From contig NZ_BAFZ01000036.1 in NCBI RefSeq assembly GCF_000308575.1, forward strand, positions 1 to 64,000: a stretch of DNA of 64,000 bases, given 5' to 3'. The DNA comes from Nocardia exalbida NBRC 100660. Its GTDB lineage: Bacteria; Actinomycetota; Actinomycetes; Mycobacteriales; Mycobacteriaceae. The notes under the pieces were generated by a model. It saw nothing but the letters and a program-made list of their open reading frames with translations, ran no database searches and was not told the origin of the DNA. Of the stretch, positions 24,361 through 31,900 are shown one piece after another. Positions within the stretch are counted from its first letter, which is position 1. Each line of letters starts with the position of its first letter. The translations under genes were made by a program, and so were the position numbers.

Positions 24361-24413
24361 ATGCAATCGCCCTCGACGAGTCCGTTCGCGGACATCGTCG
24401 AGGGCGATCGCAT
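24361..24413. terminator. Very long hairpin between the esx pair and the PE/PPE genes
   Basis: Arms 24361-24384 and 24389-24413 pair over 24 bp with one mismatch (A-C) and one bulged A, closed by a TTCG tetraloop; TTTCAGGG follows. It lies 131 bases after the esx stop. It could terminate or stabilise the abundant esx transcript. The remainder of the 388-base gap holds only the motif A copy at 24539. Confidence 0.7.
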
Positions 24414-24538
24414 TTCAGGGATGTCGTTGGCAGGGCCGGCGATTCGTGTCACGTGACGTTCGGTCGGCGTGCGGAAGAGGGTCTTCCATGGGCGCCGACG
24501 AGGCGGCTCGAGCTCGATGGATGTGGTTCGAATCGCTA

Positions 24539-24554
24539 TCTCCACTGTTGGGAA
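24539..24554. promoter_or_regulatory. Motif A, degenerate copy upstream of the PE gene (TCTCCA-CTGT-TGGGAA)
   Basis: Right arm perfect, left arm with two mismatches; ends 63 bases before the PE start, the same spacing as at the esx and ecc promoters. Confidence 0.5.
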
Positions 24555-24617
24555 TAGCTTAACGTTCTGATTGCACCGCTCGATGCGAGCACGGCGCCCT
24601 TTCGTTAGGAGCTCTCC

Positions 24618-24935
24618 ATGTACTTCAGTCTCACTCCAGGGCAACTTCCCGCTATCGCCGCGCAAATGAGCACCGGAACCACGGATCTAGCCGGGACGAT
24701 GGTCGCGTCCGCGGCGGGTAGTGTGCCGCTTCCGCCGGGCTGCGACGACGTGAGCAGACGGATCACCGAGGCATTCTTCGGCTTCGCCACCAACCTCTTC
24801 GACAAGACGACGCAGGGAGTGGGGCATCGCATCAACGCCGAGCCGCACCTGCCCGAGGTGGACGCCTGCTACTGCGCGGCGGATGCCGCTGGTGACAGTC
24901 AGATCTCCGCCAAACGTGTAGCGTTCGGCGAGTAG
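24618..24935 (+). CDS. PE-like protein, partner of the PPE protein
   Basis: 105 residues from ATG (SD TAGGAG). It begins MYFSLTPGQLPAIAAQMSTGTTDLAGTM and contains AAGSVPLPPGCDDVSRRI, matching the PE-domain pattern in which an Ala/Gly-rich helix is followed by a turn and D-x-VS. It ends ACYCAADAAGDSQ, where Y85 and D89 form the YxxxD secretion signal. It lies directly before a PPE gene, the standard PE-PPE arrangement, and at the position of PE36 in ESX-2. The PE-PPE heterodimer is bound by EspG and secreted. Confidence 0.8.
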   Translation: MYFSLTPGQLPAIAAQMSTGTTDLAGTMVASAAGSVPLPPGCDDVSRRITEAFFGFATNLFDKTTQGVGHRINAEPHLPEVDACYCAADAAGDSQISAKRVAFGE

Positions 24936-24964
24936 CCGGAGCCGGTCGAGCGAAGGCCGATGCC

Positions 24965-26338
24965 ATGGTCGATTACCTTGCGTTGCCACCGGAAGTGAAT
25001 ATCGCCCGGCTGCTGTCCGGGCCCGGCGTATTCGCGCTGGACACCGCCGCGGCCGCCTACACGGAGTTGGCCGCGGCACTGGCCGCCGCCGCGAGCGGGA
25101 CGGACGGCTCCACCACCATGATGGGCGGGGCATGGCAAGGGCCGTCGTCTGATCGCGCTCAAGCGGCGTTCCGTCAGCACGCCGGCTGGTTGCACAGACA
25201 GGCCGCGGTGGCGGCGGATGCCGCGAAGTCCGTAGCGGAGCTGGGAGCGATTTTCGGCAGCGCGTCGGAAGCCATGACCGGGGTGGAGGCGTGGCTCGCG
25301 GAATGGTATGCGAAGCAAGCCGCTCTCGCCGCAGCCAGCACGACGCAACTGGCTCCGCTCACGCTGGCGGCGATGGCGCTGAGTGAACTCGAGTATCTGG
25401 CCATCACAGCGGCGGCAGCAGCGGTGATGCTCGGCTACGACGGGGCGGCCACCGCCGTGCTGGCCGGGTTGCCGACGCCGGAAGTGCCCATGCCGATCGT
25501 CAACGGTGGTGGTCCGATCCCCGATGGAACGACGTACAACTTCGTTTCGCCGGAGATCAAGAACCCGCTGGACAACGACACCCACACGATTCAGAACGAC
25601 GTGGGGAATCATCAGACCGGTGATCCGGGCGGTGATCCGGCCAAGACCAACCCGGATCCCACCGATCCCAAACCGACTGATCCCACACAAACCACGGATC
25701 CCACACAACCGGCGGACACCACGCAGCCGGTGGACACCACCCAACCGACCGAGCAGTTGCCCGATATGGACAACCCATCGTCGCTGTCGGATTCGCTCGG
25801 CAATTCCTCGCTGGACGGCTCCGGTACCGGTTCGATGGACCAGCAGGGCTTGATCGGAGCATCGCAGGATTCGACGACGCTGGCCGGGCTGTACGGTGGT
25901 TCGGGCAGCATGGTCGCGCTGAGCATGACGCGCGGCGGGCTGAGTGCCCTGCCCGGCGCTGCGAGTGGTTTCCGGATGCCGTCCAACTGGTCCCTGGGCC
26001 GCGGCACCGCGTTCGGCGCCTCGCCGAATCCGACGGGCGGCGGGGCGGGTTCGCGTCCGACCGCACCTCGCGGAGCGACCGCGCCGAAGGCGCAGATGCG
26101 CCGGCGCAGGCGCGACGAGGACCGCGAGAAGTCGAAGGTGTTCGTACCCGGCGAACCGCAAGATGTTCCTGTCCTCGAGCAACCCCCGGTCATCGGCGTC
26201 ATCGAATACGGCGACGCCGACCGTCGAGACGAACTCGAAGAGCTCGAAGAGTCGGACAACGAGCAGTTGCTCCTGGTCGGTGTCATCGGGAGCGATGTCG
26301 ACGAGTCGGCGACCGCAGACCCGGAACCCGCGCGGTGA
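24965..26338 (+). CDS. PPE family protein
   Basis: 457 residues from ATG. PPE domain at 1-180: YLALPPEVNIARLLSGPG has the Pro-Pro-Glu motif at residues 8-10, and W57-Q-G59 supplies the WxG turn. The hydrophobic tip (AWLAEWYAKQAALAAASTTQLAPLTLAAMALSE) is where EspG binds. Residues 190-265 hold a repetitive linker with six or more TDP/TTQP units. The C-terminal part has a basic patch (QMRRRRRDEDREK) and the conserved tail VFVPGEPQDVPVLEQPPVIG, shared with the 91-residue protein at 23273. Equivalent to PPE69 of ESX-2 by position. PE/PPE genes are uncommon outside mycobacteria. Confidence 0.9.
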   Translation: MVDYLALPPEVNIARLLSGPGVFALDTAAAAYTELAAALAAAASGTDGSTTMMGGAWQGPSSDRAQAAFRQHAGWLHRQAAVAADAAKSVAELGAIFGSASEAMTGVEAWLAEWYAKQAALAAASTTQLAPLTLAAMALSELEYLAITAAAAAVMLGYDGAATAVLAGLPTPEVPMPIVNGGGPIPDGTTYNFVSPEIKNPLDNDTHTIQNDVGNHQTGDPGGDPAKTNPDPTDPKPTDPTQTTDPTQPADTTQPVDTTQPTEQLPDMDNPSSLSDSLGNSSLDGSGTGSMDQQGLIGASQDSTTLAGLYGGSGSMVALSMTRGGLSALPGAASGFRMPSNWSLGRGTAFGASPNPTGGGAGSRPTAPRGATAPKAQMRRRRRDEDREKSKVFVPGEPQDVPVLEQPPVIGVIEYGDADRRDELEELEESDNEQLLLVGVIGSDVDESATADPEPAR

Positions 26339-26384
26339 GGTCCACCGTGGTCGAGTTCCAGTCCAAGGAGAGGAGGCTCGTCCC

Positions 26385-27215
26385 CTGGAAGCGGATCCGG
26401 TAGCGATCGATCTCAATGTCGATGCCGCTCTTCTGTTGAAAGAATTGGTCGGCATCGACTCGTATCCTCCGGTGCTGGCGCTGCTGCCGAATATCTATCG
26501 GCCCGAGGATCGAGAACGGGTACACGCCGTCGTCGCGCAGGAACTCACCGAGGTGGGCGTCATCGACGGTGACAGGGTGCACCCGGTGGTCGAGCATTGG
26601 CTGCGGTGCCTGTACCGGCCGGACATGGAACTGGTGGCCAGGATCCTGGCCACCGGAGTGGACGGGGAACCGCAAGGAATGCTGCGGTTTTCGCTGGTGC
26701 GCAGCGGCGACACGCACGTACTCGCCCTGCGCTGCGACGACAACGTGGTCATCCAGACGATGTATCAGGACGGTCAGAATCTGGACACGGTGACGGCCGC
26801 GCTGACCGCCGCGCTCGGTCCCGCGGAGGCATTGCGGTTCACGCCGATGACCACCACGGTCGAGCAGCTTCGCGAGGTACCGTCGGAACCGGACGAGCGA
26901 CGACAGGCGTTGCTGGAGTTGGGTGCCCAGCCGCACACCGCGACGGTGCTCACCAGGGCGCTGGACGAGGTGGCGCGCCGGGCCGAGATCCTGGTGATCG
27001 AGCACCGGGACGGCAGCCCGCCCGAGACCGATGTGTCGGTGACCGTGCTCGACACGCTGTCGGGGCGGCTGATCGTTACCCCGAGCAGGGCGATGGATGG
27101 AGAGATATGGTCCACGTTCGCCCCCGGCGACGATGCGGCCTTGCGGTCGGGCATCGGGGCGCTCATCGACCTGTTACCCGGTCGAAGTTGGTTCGACACC
27201 AGCAGACTGAACTGA
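26385..27215 (+). CDS. espG: EspG-family PE/PPE chaperone, probable CTG start
   Basis: 276 residues ending at 27215. The body (VDAALLLKELVGIDSYPPVLALLPN...LVARILATGVDGEPQGMLRFSLVRSGDTHVLALRCDD) is the ESX secretion-associated EspG family, a cytosolic chaperone for PE-PPE dimers. No ATG, GTG or TTG lies in frame between the preceding gene and the conserved region. CTG at 26385 is preceded by AAGGAGAGGAGG with an eight-base gap and gives the normal family length. A GTG at 26347 is in another frame and stops after 18 codons. A frameshift relative to that GTG is the alternative. The gene order PE-PPE-espG supports the role. Confidence 0.85.
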   Translation: MEADPVAIDLNVDAALLLKELVGIDSYPPVLALLPNIYRPEDRERVHAVVAQELTEVGVIDGDRVHPVVEHWLRCLYRPDMELVARILATGVDGEPQGMLRFSLVRSGDTHVLALRCDDNVVIQTMYQDGQNLDTVTAALTAALGPAEALRFTPMTTTVEQLREVPSEPDERRQALLELGAQPHTATVLTRALDEVARRAEILVIEHRDGSPPETDVSVTVLDTLSGRLIVTPSRAMDGEIWSTFAPGDDAALRSGIGALIDLLPGRSWFDTSRLN

Positions 27216-27249
27216 ACGTCGGACCGTGGTTGTGGAGAGGACGACGGAG

Positions 27250-28830
27250 ATGAACCGAGCACCGAGCATCAACGGTCATTCGGCCGAATCCGCGCGCGCT
27301 CGCGGCGGTTATGACGCGTACTTCGCACCGACGAACGAGCTGACCGACGCGGCCGTCGCACCGGGCCCGGCCCCCGAGGCCCGGCAGGACGCCGAGAAGT
27401 TCTCCCACGCCGACCCCGTGATCGGTGCGCCTCGTGAGCCGCAGGCGCCCGCCGGGGAATCCGAACCCCGTCCCACGCAGCATGCGGCGGTGACGCCGCC
27501 ACCGAGTGCGAGCACGCCGCCCCGGCAGGCGAATGCGCAGATGGCGCAGCCGAGCACGCCGCCGCAGGCGAACGTGCCCCCGCGGCAGCCGAGCGCGCCT
27601 CCGCCGCCCGCGAGCACGCCTCCGCCGGACTACTCCGTAGCGCCTCCTGCGGCACCGCACGCGGCGCAGGATCATTCGGCACACGAGCAGTCCGCCGAGC
27701 AGTACCGCGCGGAGCAGGCGGCCGCCCGGGTGTCTCAGGCGATCGCGCGGACCAATGCCGCATCCGCGAACGAGGAGTGGCAGTCCGGATCCGCGACACC
27801 CTGGGTCCCCGAACGTGTCGACCACTCGGCGTACGAGCCGACCCCGCGGATCGAGGTGCTGCCCGCCGCGCTCAGCTCGATCGACCTGCTCGCCGACATC
27901 TCCGCCGCGAAGCGGGCGCAGCTGCGTTCCAGCTCCGGCATGCGCGGCGCGCTCAACAAAGTCGGCTTCAACCTGGGGCTTTCGCCGGCTGAGCAGCGCG
28001 CCGAGGACCGTAAGACGCGCATTCGGCGCCAGCTCACCACGACCTATCAGATCGCGGTGATCAGCGTGAAGGGCGGCGTCGGGCGCACCACCACCGCGGC
28101 GACGCTCGGCTCGACCTTCGCGGGCCTGCGCCCGGACCGGGTGGTCGCGATCGATGCCAACCCGGACTTCGGGGACCTCTCCACCCGCACCTGCAGGCAT
28201 CCATACGGCCTGACCCTGCGCGATCTGGCGCAGGCGCAGAACCTGGACGCGTTCTCCGCGGTGCAGTCGTTCACCTCGATCAATTCGTCGGACCTCGCCG
28301 TGATCGCTTCGCCGTGGTCCACCGAGGCCACCGAGGCGCTGTCCGGCCGCGAATACAGCACCGCCGTGGAAACTCTGCGCAAGCACTTCAATCTGCTGGT
28401 CGTGGACTGCGGGACCGGCGTGCTCGATTCGGCGACGGCGACCGTGCTGCAAACCAGCGACGCCGTCGTGGTCGTCACCCCGGCCACCGTCGGCGGCGTG
28501 ACCGGCGCGGTGGCCACCTTGAACTGGCTCAGTTCGCACGGCTTGCAACATCTGATCGCGAAGTCGATCGTCGGCATCGTGCATCACCAGCCGTTGAAGC
28601 CGACCGTCGACGTGGACGCGATCGAGAAGCTGTTCGAAACCGCGCAGCGCCCCACCTGCGTGCTGCCCTATGACGCGCATCTGGCCGAAGGCGGCGAGAT
28701 CGACCTGCGGCTGTTGGAGAAGGAGACCGTGCTCGCGTTCGAGGAGCTGGCCGCCTGGCTGGCCGATGGATTCCCCGGATACCTCTCCAGTGGCGCCGAC
28801 AACCACGGTGACCGCGGAGGGTGGCGATGA
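27250..28830 (+). CDS. ParA/MinD-like ESX ATPase (Rv3888c type)
   Basis: 526 residues from ATG at 27250 (SD GGAGAGGACG); a GTG at 27226 is in frame but less likely. Residues 1-215 are Pro/Ala/Gln/Ser-rich, typical of EspI-like proteins. From residue 260 there is a MinD/ParA domain: IAVISVKGGVGRTTTAATLG is a deviant Walker A with Arg where Lys is usual, followed by VVAIDANPDFGDLS and VVDCGTGVLDSAT. In ESX-2 the equivalent Rv3888c sits between espG2 and eccD2, as here. Such proteins are implicated in regulating ESX assembly or substrate handling. Its stop overlaps a mini-ORF. Confidence 0.88.
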   Translation: MNRAPSINGHSAESARARGGYDAYFAPTNELTDAAVAPGPAPEARQDAEKFSHADPVIGAPREPQAPAGESEPRPTQHAAVTPPPSASTPPRQANAQMAQPSTPPQANVPPRQPSAPPPPASTPPPDYSVAPPAAPHAAQDHSAHEQSAEQYRAEQAAARVSQAIARTNAASANEEWQSGSATPWVPERVDHSAYEPTPRIEVLPAALSSIDLLADISAAKRAQLRSSSGMRGALNKVGFNLGLSPAEQRAEDRKTRIRRQLTTTYQIAVISVKGGVGRTTTAATLGSTFAGLRPDRVVAIDANPDFGDLSTRTCRHPYGLTLRDLAQAQNLDAFSAVQSFTSINSSDLAVIASPWSTEATEALSGREYSTAVETLRKHFNLLVVDCGTGVLDSATATVLQTSDAVVVVTPATVGGVTGAVATLNWLSSHGLQHLIAKSIVGIVHHQPLKPTVDVDAIEKLFETAQRPTCVLPYDAHLAEGGEIDLRLLEKETVLAFEELAAWLADGFPGYLSSGADNHGDRGGWR

Positions 28831-29022
28831 GCGAGCCGAGCGTCAGCGAGGCGGAGGCATGAGCGAGCGTAGCGAGCGAGCAATCGGTGCAGCCACCCCA
28901 GTGGTCATGCCGGAGCCGAGCGTCAGCGAGGCGGAGGCATGAGCGAGCGTAGCGAGCGAGCAATCGGTGCAGCCACCCCAGTGGTCATGCCGGAGCCGAG
29001 CGTCAGCGAGGCGGAGGCATGA
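28827..29022 (+). other. Chain of three ATGA-coupled mini-ORFs leading into eccD
   Basis: Mini-ORF 1 (28827-28862, MSEPSVSEAEA) starts inside the ParA-like stop. Mini-ORFs 2 and 3 (28859-28942 and 28939-29022) encode the same 27-residue peptide (beginning MSERSERAIG, ending PSVSEAEA). Every junction is ATGA, including the last one into eccD at 29019. Each ATG is preceded by GCGGAGGC. The frame survives although the repeat is 80 bp long, because each unit ends in a stop that overlaps the next start. Translation is inferred from this arrangement. Confidence 0.6.
28833..29018 (+). repeat. Tandem 80-bp direct repeat upstream of eccD
   Basis: Two identical 80-bp units, 28859-28938 and 28939-29018, preceded by a 26-bp partial copy of the unit end (28833-28858). 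The unit contains GAGCGAGCGTAGCGAGCGAG, which is itself partly self-complementary. The identity of the units indicates recent duplication. Confidence 0.95.
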
Positions 29023-30542
29023 GCACTGCCGTCGCGCCCGCGCCTGCCGGGACGCAGCCGTCGGCGGAGGTCGCACGAGCGCGGATCGCCGTGATGGTCT
29101 CCACGTATCAGGTCGATGTGGTGGTGCCGACCAAGTTCACCATCGAGACGTTCATCGACGATCTGCTGGTCGTGCTGGCCTCGGCCATCGATGACGAGAG
29201 CGTCGATTTCACCCCGCCGCAGGGCCAGTGGAGCCTGGGCCGCCCGGGCGAGGCGCCGATTCCGCGCTGGCGCAGTCTCGCCGACCACGACGTCACCGAC
29301 GGCACCGTGCTGATGCTGTCGGTCGTCGAATCGGCGGAGGTCTTCACGCCGGTGGTCGAGGACATCACCGACGCGCTCGCCCTGATCAACGAGCGCGAGT
29401 TCGCCGAGTTCGACGCGAACACCGCAGCCATCGTCGGGTTGACCGTCCTCGGCATCGGCGCCTCGGTGGTGGCCGCCATGCTGACCTGGTCGTGGACGAT
29501 GACCGGTTCGACCCTGTGGTGCGGACTGCCCGCCCTGCTGCTCGGCGGGCTTTGCTGGGCGGCCGCCGCGCAGGCCCATCGGCGCAATGCCGCGGCGAAG
29601 CTCGCCCTCGGCTTGACGTTGACCGCGACGCCGCTGCTGTTCGCCGGCGGCGCGATGCTGGTGCCGCCCGCCTACGACCAGCCCGGCCCGCTCACCGCGG
29701 CCAATCTGGCGGCCGGAGCCGTGGTCGCGGCGGTAGCCGCCGCCACCATGATGCGGTTGAGCAAGATGGGCATCGCCACCCTGATGGCGGTGACGGTGCT
29801 CGGCATCATGCTCACCATCGCGGCGTTGCCGGTGACCTACGCGGATCTGTCGGTCGGGCAGGTCGCGGGCGGCACAGTGTTCGTCGCGATCGTGCTGTTG
29901 ACCGCGGCGCCGCGCTTGGCCGTTGTCATCGCCCGCATCCGGCCGCCGGATCTGCCGGACCCGGGCAACGAGGTCTCGCCGACCACGCTGACCGATATCT
30001 TCGACGCGGAGACGGTGCGCGAAGGCGACGAGCACACCGCGGTCGGTGAGCAGCAGCGCACCGCCGCCGAGGCGGGTATCGAGGGACGCGCCCGACTGGC
30101 GGTGACCAGCCTGCGCGGTCTGATGGCCGCGATCTCCACCGTGCTCGCGGTCGCCGCGGTGATCGCGGCCGCGGTCAGTCCGGGCGGCATCCGGGAGATC
30201 GTCATGGCCGCCGCGATCGGCGGCCTGCTCGCGATGCGCGCACGCTGGCACCCGGATCGGGTCCAGGCGATCGCGCTGGTCGCCGGATCCGTGGTCACCG
30301 TCTGCGGCGTCGGCTTCGTCTTGGTCGGCGCGTACGAGAGCCCGGCCGCGCGTCTCGTGGTCGGCCTCGCGGTGGCGTCGGCGGCTTGTCTCGCCTGCGT
30401 CGCGGCGCTGCGGCTGCCGGGCAAACGGCTTTCCCCGGTCACCCGCCGTGTCATCGACCTGGTGGAATACGCGCTGATCCTGGTGGTTCCGGTGATCGCC
30501 TTCTGGATCATGGGCGTCTACACCGCGATGCGAGGGATCTGA
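29019..30542 (+). CDS. eccD: ESX membrane channel component EccD
   Basis: 507 residues. Residues 15-105 are the cytosolic ubiquitin-like domain (RIAVMVSTYQVDVVVPTKFTIETFIDDLL). Residues 130-505 contain about eleven transmembrane helices, with a cytosolic loop around 325-365 (TLTDIFDAETVREGDEHTAVGEQQ) between two helix groups, as in other EccD proteins. EccD forms the membrane barrel of the ESX complex. The start overlaps the last mini-ORF (ATGA) and the stop overlaps the mycP start (TGATG). Confidence 0.95.
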   Translation: MSTAVAPAPAGTQPSAEVARARIAVMVSTYQVDVVVPTKFTIETFIDDLLVVLASAIDDESVDFTPPQGQWSLGRPGEAPIPRWRSLADHDVTDGTVLMLSVVESAEVFTPVVEDITDALALINEREFAEFDANTAAIVGLTVLGIGASVVAAMLTWSWTMTGSTLWCGLPALLLGGLCWAAAAQAHRRNAAAKLALGLTLTATPLLFAGGAMLVPPAYDQPGPLTAANLAAGAVVAAVAAATMMRLSKMGIATLMAVTVLGIMLTIAALPVTYADLSVGQVAGGTVFVAIVLLTAAPRLAVVIARIRPPDLPDPGNEVSPTTLTDIFDAETVREGDEHTAVGEQQRTAAEAGIEGRARLAVTSLRGLMAAISTVLAVAAVIAAAVSPGGIREIVMAAAIGGLLAMRARWHPDRVQAIALVAGSVVTVCGVGFVLVGAYESPAARLVVGLAVASAACLACVAALRLPGKRLSPVTRRVIDLVEYALILVVPVIAFWIMGVYTAMRGI

Positions 30543-31900
30543 TGAAGGTCGGCAGTGCCGCTGTGGCGGTTCTCGCCGGGGCGATGCTGGCCGTCCCCGC
30601 CGCTCCCGCGGTCGCGCTGGAGCCGCCCCAGGTCGTGGTCGGCGCACCGCCCGCGGACGACCCGCCGGGGCCCGAGCAGCCGATGAAGCAGGACAAGGGT
30701 TGTCTGGCCGCGGGTGCGCTGCCCGACAGCGACCTGACCCGCACTCCACCCGCGGAACTCGCGCTGGATCTGCGCCGCGCCAAGGCGCTGAGCCGGGGCG
30801 CCGGAGTGACCGTCGCCGTCATCGACACGGGAGTGCAGCCGCACCCGCGCCTGCCCAACCTGGTCGGCGGGGGCGATTATCTCGCCGCGGGTGGCGACGG
30901 ACTGTCCGATTGCGACGCGCACGGCACGCTGGTCGCCGGGATCATCGGGGCCACTCCCGATCCAGGTGATGGATTCACCGGGGTGGCGCCGGAAGCCCGG
31001 ATCATCTCCATCCGGACCCGCTCCGGCGCGTTCAGTCCCGAACGGCCGAGTTCTGATCCGAGCCAGCGGACCGCCATCGAGATCCGGACGCTGGCCCGGG
31101 CGATCACGCGCGCGGCGAACCAGGGCGCCGGTGTGATCACCGTGTCGCTGCCCGTCTGCCTCCCGGTGGACGCGCAGGTGGACCAGTCCATGCTGTCGGC
31201 GGCCATCGGCTACGCCGTCCATGTGCGCGGCGCGCTCATCGTGGCGGGCGCGGGCAACGCCGGAGGCGGCGCCAATTGCGCGCAGAATCCGGATATCGAC
31301 CCGACCCGGCCCGCGGACCCGCGGAACTGGCGCGACGTGAAGACCATTTCCACGCCCGGCTGGTTCGGCGCCGACGTGCTCACCGTGGGATTCACCACCG
31401 CGACCGGCGCCCCCATGCAGGATTCGCTCACCGGGCCGTGGGTTTCGGTCGCCGCCCCCGGCACCGGCATCGAATCGCTCGGGCCCAGTGGCGGTGGCCT
31501 GATCAACGGGGTCGGTGAACCGGACAAACTCGTGCCGGTCGGCGGCGCGTCGTTCGCCGCGGCCTACGTCAGCGGTGTGGCGGCGCTGCTGCGGTCGCGC
31601 TTCCCCAACGAGACTCCGCGCGAGATCGCCGCCCGCCTGCAGGCCAGCGCGCACGCGCCCGCGCGCGGCATCGACAACGTGGTGGGCGCGGGCATGATCG
31701 ACCCGCTCGCCGCCCTGAGCTACCGCACTCCGCCGCAGCAACCCACGGGCCTGTTCCGGTCCGCGGAACTGCCCGTGCCCCCTCCGCCGCGCCCGAAGGA
31801 TCTGCGGCCCGCGATCACCGCGACCGTGGTCATCCTCGCCGCGGTGCTGCTCGGCCTCGTCGGCAGTCACATGAACTCCGTGATGCGGAGGCGCCGGTGA
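30542..31900 (+). CDS. mycP: Mycosin, ESX-associated subtilisin-like protease
   Basis: 452 residues from ATG at 30542. Signal peptide at 1-25 (VAVLAGAMLAVPAAPAVA). Catalytic triad of the S8 family: D95 in VIDTGV, H127 in DAHGTLVAG, S337 in GGASFAAAYVSG. A C-terminal membrane anchor (ITATVVILAAVLLGLVGSHM) is followed by a basic tail. Mycosins cap the ESX complex on the periplasmic side and are required for its stability. The stop overlaps the eccE GTG start. Confidence 0.95.
   Translation: MKVGSAAVAVLAGAMLAVPAAPAVALEPPQVVVGAPPADDPPGPEQPMKQDKGCLAAGALPDSDLTRTPPAELALDLRRAKALSRGAGVTVAVIDTGVQPHPRLPNLVGGGDYLAAGGDGLSDCDAHGTLVAGIIGATPDPGDGFTGVAPEARIISIRTRSGAFSPERPSSDPSQRTAIEIRTLARAITRAANQGAGVITVSLPVCLPVDAQVDQSMLSAAIGYAVHVRGALIVAGAGNAGGGANCAQNPDIDPTRPADPRNWRDVKTISTPGWFGADVLTVGFTTATGAPMQDSLTGPWVSVAAPGTGIESLGPSGGGLINGVGEPDKLVPVGGASFAAAYVSGVAALLRSRFPNETPREIAARLQASAHAPARGIDNVVGAGMIDPLAALSYRTPPQQPTGLFRSAELPVPPPPRPKDLRPAITATVVILAAVLLGLVGSHMNSVMRRRR

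Noticed and set aside
23190..24554. Motif A as the -35 element of an ECF sigma factor (GGGAA followed by GTT)
   Set aside because: The left arm TTCCCA is as conserved as the right arm, and the distance from GGGAA to any GTT or GTC varies between copies, so a dyad operator fits better.
27250..28830. ParA-like gene as a plasmid or chromosome partition gene
   Set aside because: No parB partner or parS sites; it lies exactly where ESX-2 has its ParA-like gene.
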